NCBI GenBank assembly: GCA_040751985.1
Contig: JBFMFU010000081.1
Span: forward strand, 1 to 64,000
Origin: Desulfoferula sp040751985
GTDB lineage: Bacteria > Desulfobacterota > Desulfarculia > Desulfarculales > Desulfarculaceae
DNA length: 64,000 nt
Direction of reading: 5' to 3'
Shown here: piece by piece, positions 22,787 through 30,630 of the stretch
How positions within the stretch are numbered: the stretch's first letter is position 1
Layout: each line of letters opens with the position of its first letter
Position numbers and translations under genes: made by a program
Notes under the pieces: model-generated
What the model was told of the DNA's origin: nothing
Database searches by the model: none
What the model saw: only the letters and a program-made list of their open reading frames with translations

Positions 22787-23935
22787 CTAGTCGCGGCCGC
22801 AGCCGCAGCCCGGCCCGGAGCAGGCGCCCTCCAGCTCGGAGATGGTCTGCACCTGGGGCTGCAGCCGGCGGCGCAGCTTAGCAGTCACCATCCGCCACAC
22901 CGGCCTCACCGACAAAGCCAGCAGCAGCATTGCCGCGGCCAGACGGGCCCAGTCGGGCACGATCTCGGCCGCCTGGCCCACCACGGCCTGGGCGCTGATG
23001 CCCAGGACTGCGTAGAGCTGGTCCAGGGCTAAGCCGCAGAGCACGGCCATGACCGCAATGGCGGCCAGGTAGATGAAGGTGGCCCGCCGGCCCAGCAGGC
23101 CGAAGAGCACGGTGAGGCTGGTAACGTTGGTGGCCGGGCCGGCCAGGAGAAACACCAGGGCCGCGCCCGGGCTTACGCCCTTGAGGATCAAAGCCGCGGC
23201 GATGGGCGTGGAGGCCGTGGCGCAGATGTAGAGCGGTATGCCCACGGCCAGCATGATCAGCATGGAGCCCAGCCCGCCGCCCAGGTGCCGGGTCATGACC
23301 TCGGCCGGCACCAGGGTGGTGATCACCCCAGCCAAGACCAGGCCCACCAGAAACCAGCCGGCCAGGTCCCCCCACAGTTCCAGCAGGGCGTAGCGCAGGC
23401 CGGCCCGCAGGCGCTGGGCCCAGGTGTGGTGCTGGGCGTGCTCCTGGGGCGGGCAGTCCAGGCCGTCGCAGCAGCCGTCCACCGGGCAGCTGAGCGCGGG
23501 CGGGGCCGCGGCCACGCCCCGAGCCGGGCCCAGGAAGTTCTCGGCCAGACCGGCGGTCAGGGCCGTGGCCAGGGCGGCCAATGGCCGGGCCAGGGTCATC
23601 AGCGGGTCCAGCAGGGCGTAGGTGATAGCCATGGAGTCCACGCCCGACTCCGGGGTGGAGATGAGAAAGGCGGTGGTGGCGCCGTTGTTGGCGCCCTGCT
23701 GCTTCAGGGAGGCCGCGGCGGGCAGCACCCCGCAGGAGCACAGGGGCAGGGGCACGCCCAACAGGGCGGCCTTAATCACCGGCCGCACCCGGCCCTGGCC
23801 CAGGTGCCGGGCCACAATGGCTGGGCTCAGGTACATCTTGAGCAGGCCGCCTGCCAGAATGCCCAGTAGCATGTACACGGCCGAGTCCACCAGCAGCCGC
23901 CAGGACTCGGCCAGGCAGTTGATAATAAAGCTCAT
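22787..23935 (-). CDS. ArsP-like permease, SO_0444-type Cu/Zn efflux family
   Basis: 382 residues with about eight membrane segments in two halves. The first half holds PLPLCSCGVLPAAASL and TTAFLISTPESGVDS, the second ATASTPIAAALILKG and LAGPATNVTSL. A Cys-rich loop (CPVDGCCDGLDCPP) and a C-terminal GPGCGCGRD tail suggest binding of soft metal ions. Related transporters have been linked to copper/zinc or organoarsenic efflux; the substrate is uncertain here. It is in an operon behind a metal-sensing ArsR regulator (20-nt gap), which would induce it. Confidence 0.8.
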   Translation of the reverse strand: MSFIINCLAESWRLLVDSAVYMLLGILAGGLLKMYLSPAIVARHLGQGRVRPVIKAALLGVPLPLCSCGVLPAAASLKQQGANNGATTAFLISTPESGVDSMAITYALLDPLMTLARPLAALATALTAGLAENFLGPARGVAAAPPALSCPVDGCCDGLDCPPQEHAQHHTWAQRLRAGLRYALLELWGDLAGWFLVGLVLAGVITTLVPAEVMTRHLGGGLGSMLIMLAVGIPLYICATASTPIAAALILKGVSPGAALVFLLAGPATNVTSLTVLFGLLGRRATFIYLAAIAVMAVLCGLALDQLYAVLGISAQAVVGQAAEIVPDWARLAAAMLLLALSVRPVWRMVTAKLRRRLQPQVQTISELEGACSGPGCGCGRD

Positions 23936-23955
23936 GAGTCGTTTCCTCTATAGGC

Positions 23956-24330
23956 CTAGTGGCTCAGGTGCTGGAGGGTGGATTCCAACAGCTCGGCCAC
24001 GTGGTGATCGTCCAGGGAGTAGTAGAGGATCTGCCCTTCCCGGCGGCTCTTGACCAGGGCCAGGTCCTTTAGCCGCCGCAGCTGGTGGCTCACGGCCGAG
24101 TCGCTGGCCTCCACCAAGGCCGCCAGGTCGCAGACGCACATCTCGCCGTCCTTGAGGGCCAGCAGCATGCTGAGGCGGGTGGGATCGCCCAGGGCCTGGT
24201 ACAGGCCGCTCATGCGCGCCAGGCGCTCGGCCGTGGGCGCCTTTTTGCGCGCCCGCCGCACCCGGTCTAGGTGCACCACCTTGACCAGACAGCCGTCCTG
24301 CTCCACCACCTTGGTTTTCTTAGCGGTCAT
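23956..24330 (-). CDS. ArsR/SmtB-family metal-sensing repressor
   Basis: 124 residues, winged helix (YQALGDPTRLSMLLALK, SDSAVSHQLRRLKDLALVKSRREGQILYYSL). Three possible metal sites are visible: Cys-14 in the N-terminal arm, CVC at 65-67 in the alpha-3 region as in ArsR/CadC, and a C-terminal helix DDHHVAELLESTLQHLSH resembling the alpha-5 zinc site of SmtB. That combination is closest to CadC-type sensors of Cd/Pb/Zn. It directly precedes the permease gene, and an inverted repeat of SmtB type lies 11 bp upstream of its start codon. Confidence 0.87.
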   Translation of the reverse strand: MTAKKTKVVEQDGCLVKVVHLDRVRRARKKAPTAERLARMSGLYQALGDPTRLSMLLALKDGEMCVCDLAALVEASDSAVSHQLRRLKDLALVKSRREGQILYYSLDDHHVAELLESTLQHLSH

Positions 24331-24341
24331 TCGCTACTCCT

Positions 24342-24365
24342 ATATTTGAATATCTGTTCATATAT
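24342..24365. promoter_or_regulatory. ArsR/SmtB-type operator
   Basis: ATATTTGAATA-TC-TGTTCATATAT matches as an inverted repeat at 9 of 11 positions per arm and resembles SmtB/CzrA operators (TGAACA...TGTTCA). It lies between the two divergent ArsR genes, next to the leftward one. Confidence 0.65.
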
Positions 24366-24424
24366 ACACCCAGTAGGGGAGTTGGCAACCCCCCTCGGCC
24401 GGCAAAAATTTTTTCGCTCCGGGC

Positions 24425-24452
24425 TTGCGCTTCTTGGTTTTTTGGTTATATT
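24425..24452 (+). promoter_or_regulatory. Promoter of rightward ArsR-permease operon
   Basis: TTGCGC (24425-24430), 16-bp spacer, TATATT (24447-24452), 24 bp before the ATG. Confidence 0.4.
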
Positions 24453-24476
24453 GCCAATTAGACAAGGAGAGAGAAC

Positions 24477-24797
24477 ATGGAAGCCAAGACCCAGATGCGC
24501 ATGGAGGCCCGGGCCCGGGTGCTCAAGGCCATGGCCCACCCCAGCCGCCTGTTCATGGTGGAGCAGCTTAATAAGAAAGAACGCTGCGTGGCCGAGCTGG
24601 CCCAGGCCGTGGGCGCGGACGTGTCCACCGTGTCCAAGCACCTGTCTCTGCTCAAGTCCGTGGGCATCGTGGACGACCGCAAGCAGGGCACCCAGGTCTT
24701 TTACCGCCTTAAGACGCCCTGCGTGCTGGAGTTCTTCGGCTGCGTGGAAAAGGTGCTCCAGACCAATCTGCAAGAGCAGATCATGCTGGTGAAGTGA
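24477..24797 (+). CDS. ArsR-family repressor of the second permease operon
   Basis: 106 residues: ARVLKAMAHPSRLFMVEQL, then DVSTVSKHLSLLKSVGIVDDR is the winged helix recognition region. Cys at 37 (ERCVAEL), 82 and 89 (TPCVLEFFGC) could bind arsenic or another thiophilic metal, an arrangement different from the leftward ArsR. Start ATG follows AAGGAGAG. Its last codon overlaps the GTG of the permease gene, so the two are translationally coupled. It probably represses its own permease/thioredoxin operon and loses DNA on metal binding. Confidence 0.87.
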   Translation: MEAKTQMRMEARARVLKAMAHPSRLFMVEQLNKKERCVAELAQAVGADVSTVSKHLSLLKSVGIVDDRKQGTQVFYRLKTPCVLEFFGCVEKVLQTNLQEQIMLVK

Positions 24798-26005
24798 TCA
24801 GGGTTCTGCCCGGACCCCATAGGTGCCCCTTGCTCAAGGAACGCTACAAGCTGATTTTAATCCTGGCGGTTTTCGCCGGGGCCTACTTCATCCCCTGGGA
24901 CAGCGGCCTGGTGCGGCGTTCGGGCCTGGAGGCCTTCATGATGCTCCAGGAGTACGCCCGGGAGCACGTGCTCACCTGCCTGGTGCCGGCTTTCTTCATC
25001 GCCGGGGCCATCGGCGTGTTCGTGTCCCAGGCCGCGGTGCTCAAGTACTTCGGGGCCCAGGCCAAGAAGGTGCTTTCTTACTCGGTGGCCTCGGTCTCCG
25101 GCTCGGTGCTGGCGGTGTGCTCTTGCACGGTGCTGCCCCTGTTCGCGGGCATCTACACCCGGGGCGCAGGCATCGGCCCGGCCACGGCCTTCCTCTACTC
25201 GGGCCCGGCTATCAACGTGCTGGCCATCGTGCTCACCGCCCGCATCCTGGGCTGGCAGTTGGGCCTGGCCCGGGCCATCGGCGCCGTGGTCTTCGCCATT
25301 CTCACCGGCGCGCTCATGGCCTTCATTTTCCGCAAGGACGACGCTCAGCGCGCCGCCGGCGAGGTCTATTTGCCCGAGGACAGCGGCGGCGGCCGCAGCT
25401 TAGCCCAGGAGTCCCTGTTTATGCTGGTGCTGGTCCTGATCCTGGTCTTCGCTGCCTTTGCCCGGCCGGCCGCGGGCGAGACCGGGATCTGGGCGGCCGT
25501 GTTCGCGGCCAAGTGGTACCTCACGGCCGGGCTGCTGATCATCCTGGGCCTGATGCTCAAGGTCTGGTTCAAGCGGGCCGAGCGGGTGGAATGGGTGCAG
25601 TCCACCTGGGGCTTCATGAAGCAAATCCTGCCCCTGCTGGGCGCGGGGGTGCTGGTGGCCGGCTTCCTGCTGGGCCGGCCCGGCCACTCCGCCCTGATTC
25701 CCGAGGCCTGGATTCAGTCCGCCCTGGGCGGCAACTCCCTGGGGGCCAACCTGTTCGCCTCAATGGCCGGGGCCCTGATGTACTTCGCCACCCTCACCGA
25801 GATACCCATCCTGCAGGGGCTCATCGGCGCCGGCATGGGTCAGGGGCCGGCCCTGGCCCTCTTACTGGCCGGCCCGGCCCTGAGCCTGCCCAACATGCTG
25901 GTCATCGCCGGCATCATGGGCTGGAAGAAGACCCTGACCTTCTGCAGCATCATCGTGCTGCTTTCCACCGCGGCGGGCCTGCTCTACGGGGCCCTGCTGA
26001 CATAG
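24794..26005 (+). CDS. Permease, DUF318/ArsP-related
   Basis: 403 residues from GTG 24794 (GTGA overlap); a TTG at 24827 is an alternative. About ten membrane segments. Signature VCSCTVLPLFAGIYTRGAGIGP followed by FLYSGPAINV lies in the first half, and MYFATLTEIPILQGLIGAGM with LAGPALSLPNM in the second. Members of this permease group are found with ArsR and small redox thioredoxins and include methylarsenite exporters; the substrate here is unknown. It is distinct in sequence from the leftward permease at 22.8-23.9 kb, which has the CSCGVLP form of the same motif. Confidence 0.82.
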   Translation: MIRVLPGPHRCPLLKERYKLILILAVFAGAYFIPWDSGLVRRSGLEAFMMLQEYAREHVLTCLVPAFFIAGAIGVFVSQAAVLKYFGAQAKKVLSYSVASVSGSVLAVCSCTVLPLFAGIYTRGAGIGPATAFLYSGPAINVLAIVLTARILGWQLGLARAIGAVVFAILTGALMAFIFRKDDAQRAAGEVYLPEDSGGGRSLAQESLFMLVLVLILVFAAFARPAAGETGIWAAVFAAKWYLTAGLLIILGLMLKVWFKRAERVEWVQSTWGFMKQILPLLGAGVLVAGFLLGRPGHSALIPEAWIQSALGGNSLGANLFASMAGALMYFATLTEIPILQGLIGAGMGQGPALALLLAGPALSLPNMLVIAGIMGWKKTLTFCSIIVLLSTAAGLLYGALLT

Positions 26006-26013
26006 GAGGCGCG

Positions 26014-26502
26014 ATGGCCGATATCAGACAGATCAAGGTGGCCGGCCACTCGGTGGGCATCAGGGGCCTGGACGAGGTCTGCGCGGAGCTGGCCGGCCGC
26101 TACGCGCCCGCCCAGGAAGGGGCCTTGGCCCAGGAGATGCTATCCCGAGTGAAAAAGAGCAACTACGTGCCCACCAGCCAAGACGCAGATTACGCCCAAG
26201 CCCTGCTGGCCGAGCTGAAGCGCCGCCTGGGCCTGGAGGCAGGGGAAGCCCAGCCCGAAGACCTGACCGTGCAGGTGCTGGGACCGGGCTGCGCCGGCTG
26301 CCATCAATTGGTGCAGAACATCATGGACGCCATGGCCCGCCTGGGCCTGCGCGGCTCGGTGGAGCTGGTCACCGACGCCATGGAGATCGCGGCCCAGCGG
26401 GTGCAGGGCCAGCCGGCCCTGATCATCAACGGCCAGGTCAAGTCCGTGGGCTCCTCGCCCAGCCCGGCCCAGATCGAGAGTTGGCTCAAGGAAATATCCT
26501 AG
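26014..26502 (+). CDS. Thioredoxin-like redox protein with N-terminal extension
   Basis: 162 residues, ATG preceded by AGGAGG. The first 80 residues form a separate helical domain (VGIRGLDEVCAELAGRYA, AQEMLSRVKKSNYVPTSQDADYAQALLAELKRRLG, read as short helices) of unknown role. The rest is a small thioredoxin-like fold with the redox pair GPGCAGC (Cys 93 and 96) and the cis-Pro region GQPALIINGQV. It is like the 80-residue redox disulfide proteins fused to a partner domain and likely hands electrons or metal to the permease system. Confidence 0.82.
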   Translation: MADIRQIKVAGHSVGIRGLDEVCAELAGRYAPAQEGALAQEMLSRVKKSNYVPTSQDADYAQALLAELKRRLGLEAGEAQPEDLTVQVLGPGCAGCHQLVQNIMDAMARLGLRGSVELVTDAMEIAAQRVQGQPALIINGQVKSVGSSPSPAQIESWLKEIS

Positions 26503-26517
26503 AATGAGGAGAGAGAC

Positions 26518-26772
26518 ATGCAGATAAAGATCCTGGGGCCGGGCTGCCCCAAGTGCCACAAGGCCGAGGAAGTGGTACGGGAGGCCGTGGCCCAAACCGG
26601 CGCCCAGGCCGAGGTGGAAAAGGTTACCGGCATGATGGACATCGCCTCCTATGGCGTGCTGGGCACCCCGGCGGTGGTCATCGACGGCCAGGTCAAGTGC
26701 GTGGGCAAGGTGCCCAGCAAGCAGGAGGTGCTGGCCTGGCTGCGCCAAGAGCCGGCCGCGGCCGAGGTTTGA
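26518..26772 (+). CDS. Small thioredoxin-like redox disulfide protein
   Basis: 84 residues: MQIKILGPGCPKCHKAEE carries the active-site pair CPKC (10 and 13), and GTPAVVIDGQVKCVG is the cis-Pro strand. This is the TM0996-type miniature thioredoxin fold common next to ArsR/permease genes. It follows a homologous domain in the preceding gene by 15 nt, with AGGAGAG upstream, so the two look like a duplicated redox pair. Last gene of the operon. Confidence 0.88.
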   Translation: MQIKILGPGCPKCHKAEEVVREAVAQTGAQAEVEKVTGMMDIASYGVLGTPAVVIDGQVKCVGKVPSKQEVLAWLRQEPAAAEV

Positions 26773-26861
26773 CACCCCGCAGGGCCTGACATATTCTTCT
26801 TCCGTGGCGGAGGCCGGCCCGCAGCCGCGGGCCAAGCACGCGCCGCCCAGCGGAGGAGGCC

Positions 26862-28364
26862 ATGCGCCCAGAGGATTTCGCGCCCTCGGATCGAAAGCAC
26901 CTGCTGCCCCAGCCCGGCGGCGAGTTGGTCTACCGCTGCCTGGGCTGCCAGGCCACCCTGGGCATCGAGCGTCTGCTCTACACCTGCCCAGACTGCGGCC
27001 AGGTGCTCCTCATCGAAGACCAGGCCTTTGACCGCCTGCGGCAAATTCCCGGCCGTCAGTGGCGGCGCATCTTCGACCTGCGCCGTATGCTCAATCTGCC
27101 GGCGCTGAAGGGCATCTTCCGCTACGCCGAGCTCTTGGCGCCGGTCATTCCCCTGGACAGCGTGCTCTACCTGGGGGAGGGCCACACCCCCCTGGTGGAG
27201 GCCAGCAGCCGCCTCAAAGCCGCGGTGAAGGCCGACTTCTGCTTCAAGAACGACGGCCAGAACCCCAGCGCCTCCTTCAAGGACCGGGGCATGGCCGTGG
27301 CTCTCTCCTACATTAACTACCTGGTCAAGCACCGCAACGCGGGCCAGGTGCTGTCCATCTGCGCCTCCACCGGCGACACCTCGGCCTCGGCCGCCCTGTA
27401 CGCCTCCTACCTGGCGCCGGCGGTCAAGAGCGCGGTGCTACTGCCCCGGGGCAAGGTGACCCCCCAGCAGCTCAGCCAGCCCCTGGGCTCCGGGGCCATG
27501 GTCTTCGAGATACCCGGCGTGTTCGACGACTGCATGAAGGTGGTGGAGTACATGGCCGAGCGCTACCAGGTGGCGCTACTCAACTCCAAGAACGCCTGGC
27601 GCATCCTGGGCCAGGAGTCCTACTCCTATGAGATCGCCCAGGACCTGGACTACAACCTGAGCGGCCGCGTGGTGCTGGTGCCCATCGGCAATGCGGGCAA
27701 CATCAGCGCCGTGATGAGCGGCTTCATGAAGCTCAAGGAACTGGGCATCATCGACGTGCTGCCCAAGGTCATCGGCGTGCAGAGCGAGCACGCGGACCCG
27801 GTGTTCCGCTACTACCAGGAAACGGACCCAGGCAAAAGGGTCTGGCGGCCGGTGACCGTGCAGGCCTCGGTGGCCCAGGCGGCCATGATCGGCAACCCGG
27901 TGTCCTTGCCCAGGGTGGTGGAGCTGGCCCGGCGCTACGAGGACATGGCCGGGGGCGAGCGGGTGTTCGTGGTGCAGGTGCGCGAGCAGGAGATCATGGA
28001 CCACATGATCCTGGCCAACCGCCACGGCCACGTGGTCTGCACCCAGGGCGGCGAGTCCCTGGCCGGCTTGGTGCGGGCCCTGGAACTGGGCATCGTTGGC
28101 CCTGGTGAGCAGGCCGTGTGCGACGCCACCGCCCACCACCTGAAGTTTGTGGGCTTCCAGCAGATGTACTTCGACGACTCCTTCCCGCCCGAGTTCGGGG
28201 TCAACCCGCGGCCCGAGCTGAGGAACCAGCCGCAGGATGTGGCGGCCCTGGGCGAGGACGAGCTGCCCGCGCCCGGCCGGCCCCTGTCCGGCGCGGCCTT
28301 TGACAAGTTCGTGCAGGCCACGGCCCAGGAGATCGCCCGCCGCCTGGGCCTGGAGGAGCGCTGA
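26862..28364 (+). CDS. thrC: Threonine synthase with zinc-ribbon N-terminus
   Basis: 500 residues. It converts O-phosphohomoserine to threonine with PLP. An N-terminal zinc ribbon has Cys at 26, 29, 42 and 45. The PLP Lys lies in NPSASFKDRG, the substrate loop in STGDTSASAA and the phosphate loop in IGNAGNISA. The ATG follows GGAGGAGG. It overlaps the thioesterase gene by TGATG and heads a three-gene run with that gene and rlmH. A zinc ribbon on threonine synthase is common in this bacterial group. Confidence 0.93.
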   Translation: MRPEDFAPSDRKHLLPQPGGELVYRCLGCQATLGIERLLYTCPDCGQVLLIEDQAFDRLRQIPGRQWRRIFDLRRMLNLPALKGIFRYAELLAPVIPLDSVLYLGEGHTPLVEASSRLKAAVKADFCFKNDGQNPSASFKDRGMAVALSYINYLVKHRNAGQVLSICASTGDTSASAALYASYLAPAVKSAVLLPRGKVTPQQLSQPLGSGAMVFEIPGVFDDCMKVVEYMAERYQVALLNSKNAWRILGQESYSYEIAQDLDYNLSGRVVLVPIGNAGNISAVMSGFMKLKELGIIDVLPKVIGVQSEHADPVFRYYQETDPGKRVWRPVTVQASVAQAAMIGNPVSLPRVVELARRYEDMAGGERVFVVQVREQEIMDHMILANRHGHVVCTQGGESLAGLVRALELGIVGPGEQAVCDATAHHLKFVGFQQMYFDDSFPPEFGVNPRPELRNQPQDVAALGEDELPAPGRPLSGAAFDKFVQATAQEIARRLGLEER

Positions 28365-28828
28365 TGGCCCTGCTGCGGGAGAACAAGCTCTCGGACAACA
28401 ACCTCTGCTTTGCCTGCGGCCAGAACAACCCGCACGGCCTGCGCATGCTGGTGTCCTATGAGGACGACAAGGCGGTCTGCCGCCTGAGCCTGCCCGAACA
28501 CTTCCAGGGCTGGGAGCGGATCGCCCACGGCGGCGTGGTCTCCGCCATCCTGGACGAGATCATGGCCTACGCCGTGATCCACTTCCTGGGCCAGGGCGTG
28601 ACCCTGCGCATGGAGACCACCTTCCGGCAAGCCGTACCCCTGGGCCAGGAGCTGCTGGCCTTGGGCTGGGTGGCTGAGCAGCGCGGCCGCCGGGCCGAGG
28701 CCATGGCCGAGGTGCGCCTGGCAGACGGCAACGCGGTGCTGGCCCAGGCCAAGGCCCGTTGGCTGCTCAAGCTGGGGCCAGACGGCAAGCCCCTGGACGG
28801 CGGCCTCTGGTCGGACCAGGGGCGTTGA
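28364..28828 (+). CDS. PaaI-type hotdog-fold thioesterase
   Basis: 154 residues. The N-terminus CFACGQNNPHGLRM is typical of a thioesterase subgroup; GWERIAHGGVVSAILDEIMA contains the HGG and the Asp/Glu of the active-site helix. Likely hydrolyses an acyl-CoA in the cytoplasm; substrate unknown. Start ATG overlaps the thrC stop, and its own stop overlaps the TTG of rlmH, so all three are translated as one unit. Confidence 0.87.
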   Translation: MALLRENKLSDNNLCFACGQNNPHGLRMLVSYEDDKAVCRLSLPEHFQGWERIAHGGVVSAILDEIMAYAVIHFLGQGVTLRMETTFRQAVPLGQELLALGWVAEQRGRRAEAMAEVRLADGNAVLAQAKARWLLKLGPDGKPLDGGLWSDQGR

Positions 28829-29298
28829 CCCATCTGCTGCTCATTGTGGGCCGGCCCAAGGCGACCTACATCCAGCAAGGCATAGACGACTACCTTAAGC
28901 GCCTGCGGCCCTACGGCGGCGGGGCCCTGGCCTCGGTCAAGGCGGCCCGTGCGGGCAAGAACACCCCCGAGGCCCAGGTCCTGGCCGCAGAGGGGCAGAA
29001 CCTGCTGGCCCGCCTCCAGGACAAGGACCTGGTCTGGGCCCTGGAGCGCCAGGGACGGGCCTGGTCCTCGGCTGAGTGGGCCCGGCAATTGGACCAGGCC
29101 CGGAACACGGGCCGGCCGCGGCTGGTGCTGGTCATCGGCGGGGCCCTGGGCCTGGACCGGGCCGTGCAGCAGCGGGCCCAGGCCCTGGTCAGCCTGGGCC
29201 CGCCCACCCTGGCCCATGAGCTGGCCGCCCTGGTGGCCGCGGAGCAGCTCTACCGGGCCTGCACCATCCTGGCCGGTACGCCTTATCACCGGGCGTGA
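28825..29298 (+). CDS. rlmH: 23S rRNA pseudouridine-1915 N3-methyltransferase
   Basis: 157 residues from the TTG at 28825 (TTGA overlap with the previous stop), the family's usual length. It methylates pseudouridine 1915 in helix 69 of 23S rRNA with SAM. SPOUT motifs: VLVIGGALGLDRAV (SAM loop) and the C-terminal LYRACTILAGTPYHRA matching the RAxTILxGxPYH ending. A poor upstream site (AGGGG three nt away) suggests translation depends on coupling with the thioesterase gene. Confidence 0.92.
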   Translation: MTHLLLIVGRPKATYIQQGIDDYLKRLRPYGGGALASVKAARAGKNTPEAQVLAAEGQNLLARLQDKDLVWALERQGRAWSSAEWARQLDQARNTGRPRLVLVIGGALGLDRAVQQRAQALVSLGPPTLAHELAALVAAEQLYRACTILAGTPYHRA

Positions 29299-29624
29299 AG
29301 AAACCGGCCTAAGTCTGCCATTTGCAAGAGCCTTGCCGCGCTAGAGCCGAGCGGCTCTTACCCAGAAAAGAGGCATGGAAGGATGTAATGCGCCCGGCCG
29401 CGCAGGTGGCCGTGCAGCGAAAGGGTGCGTTGCGCTGTCTCGCTAGAGGGCGGCCACCCGGCCGCTCGGAGAAGACTAGCCGGCTTGCCCGGCGACCCGT
29501 ACCGTAAGAGGAAAATACCAATTAATTGGTTTGATTAATTGCTGAGTTATACATTTTTATTAATCTTTTTTATTCAACAACCCAAAAACTCTTTTTTATC
29601 TCAACTAAAACATCCCCAGCGCCC
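29299..29624. other. Intergenic region with large potential RNA hairpin
   Basis: A 326-bp gap after rlmH without a credible gene. CGGCCG (29395-29400), a 4-nt bulge and GGTGGCCG (29405-29412) pair with CGGCCACC (29451-29458) and CGGCCG (29459-29464), giving a 14-bp bulged stem; inside, CAGCG (29415-29419) pairs with CGCTG (29432-29436). A smaller stem AGAGCCG/CGGCTCT lies near 29343-29358. From 29510 the sequence is AT-rich with a perfect 12-bp palindrome CCAATTAATTGG (29518-29529). It may be a structured RNA or a repeat; no known RNA family was recognised. Confidence 0.4.
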
Positions 29625-30230
29625 CTACTTCTGCCGCGCCTGGCTTAGGCTGCGGGCAACTATGACTCCCTCGGCCATCTGGGCCAGGCTGAGCCCCTGG
29701 CTCTGGGCCTCTTGCTCCAGGCGGGCCTGGGCCGCGGCCTCGTCCAGGCCCAACTGCTCCATGACTATGCCCTTGGCCCGCTCAATGGCCTTGCGCTCGG
29801 CCAGGCCTTGCCGCATGCCGCTCACCTGCCCCTGCAACTCCTGGGCGCGCTGAAAGGCCTGCCAGGCCGAGGCCAGGGCCGGCCCCAGCAGCTCGCGGCT
29901 CGGCGCGGCAGGCAGGCAGCCGTACACGCCCTCGGCCTGGCCCAGGCCTTGGCCGTTGCGCTCCGGGCCCAGCAACAGCACCACGGGCAGCGGCCCCTGC
30001 CGCTGCAGGCCTTGGGCCGCGGCCAGGCCGTCCATGTCCGCCAGGCGGTCCTTGATCAGGGCCAGGTCCGGCCGCAGGCTAGGGCGCAGCCAGCGGGCCT
30101 GGCGTCCGCTGGGGCACACGGCCAGCACTGGGTGACCCAAGGCCTCCAGGTCCGCCTGCAGGGCGTGGGCCTGTTCGGGCTGGTCGTGCACCAACAAAAT
30201 GGATAGCGAGGTGTCTTGCGGAATGGCCAC
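29625..30230 (-). CDS. Receiver-ANTAR protein with degenerate receiver
   Basis: 201 residues. The N-terminal half follows the response-regulator fold (SILLVHDQPEQAHALQADLEALGH), but the usual VDD is VHD (15-16) and the phosphorylated Asp position in LALIKDRLADMDGL is Lys-60, with Asp next to it. The C-terminal ANTAR domain is normal: LAERKAIERAKGIVMEQLGL, then EAAAQARLEQEAQSQGLSLAQMAEGVI. ANTAR proteins bind paired hairpins in nascent RNA and prevent termination. With a receiver unlikely to be phosphorylated, control may be by ligand or partner binding. No kinase or clear target operon adjoins. Confidence 0.85.
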   Translation of the reverse strand: MAIPQDTSLSILLVHDQPEQAHALQADLEALGHPVLAVCPSGRQARWLRPSLRPDLALIKDRLADMDGLAAAQGLQRQGPLPVVLLLGPERNGQGLGQAEGVYGCLPAAPSRELLGPALASAWQAFQRAQELQGQVSGMRQGLAERKAIERAKGIVMEQLGLDEAAAQARLEQEAQSQGLSLAQMAEGVIVARSLSQARQK

Positions 30231-30342
30231 GCCGTCTCTCCCCCCGGTCCCTGGCAGGACCTGACCGCGTGCTCTGGCTGGACCCTGGGCGCAGGTCCGC
30301 GCCGCATAGGCCCGGCCGGCCCAGAGGCCGGCCGCCCCAAAC

Positions 30343-30564
30343 CTAGACCGACTCTACCCTTTGCACCGCAGGCACGGACTGCTTGACCGCCTTTTCGATG
30401 CCCATCTTCAGGGTCATCTGGCTCATGGGGCAGCCGCCGCAGGCGCCGGTGAGCTTGACCTTCACCACGCCGTCGTCGGTGATGTCCACCAGCTCCACGT
30501 CGCCGCCGTCGCGCTGCAGGGCCGGCCGGATCTTGTCCAGGGCCTCTTTGACTTGCTCTTTCAA
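30343..30564 (-). CDS. NifU C-terminal-like Fe-S scaffold protein
   Basis: About 73 residues: LKEQVKEALDKIRPALQRDG is the family opening and LTGACGGCPMSQMTLK holds the CxxC that binds a transient Fe-S cluster. It assembles or carries [4Fe-4S]/[2Fe-2S] clusters to apoproteins. I chose TTG 30564, which gives the usual N-terminus and has GGAGAAGGA upstream; a GTG at 30579 would add five residues. Single gene between purC and the ANTAR gene, transcribed leftward; an Fe-S-rich proteome is evident from the window. Confidence 0.9.
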   Translation of the reverse strand: MKEQVKEALDKIRPALQRDGGDVELVDITDDGVVKVKLTGACGGCPMSQMTLKMGIEKAVKQSVPAVQRVESV

Positions 30565-30630
30565 GGTTCCTTCTCCCACTATCGTGCCGGGCTATTTAAA
30601 AATGTAGCACGCCACGCCTGGGCAGCCAAG

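Noticed and set aside
29299..29520. Possible RNase P RNA, tmRNA, 6S or SRP RNA in the gap after rlmH
   Set aside because: Conserved cores of these RNAs were not found, so only a generic structured region is reported.
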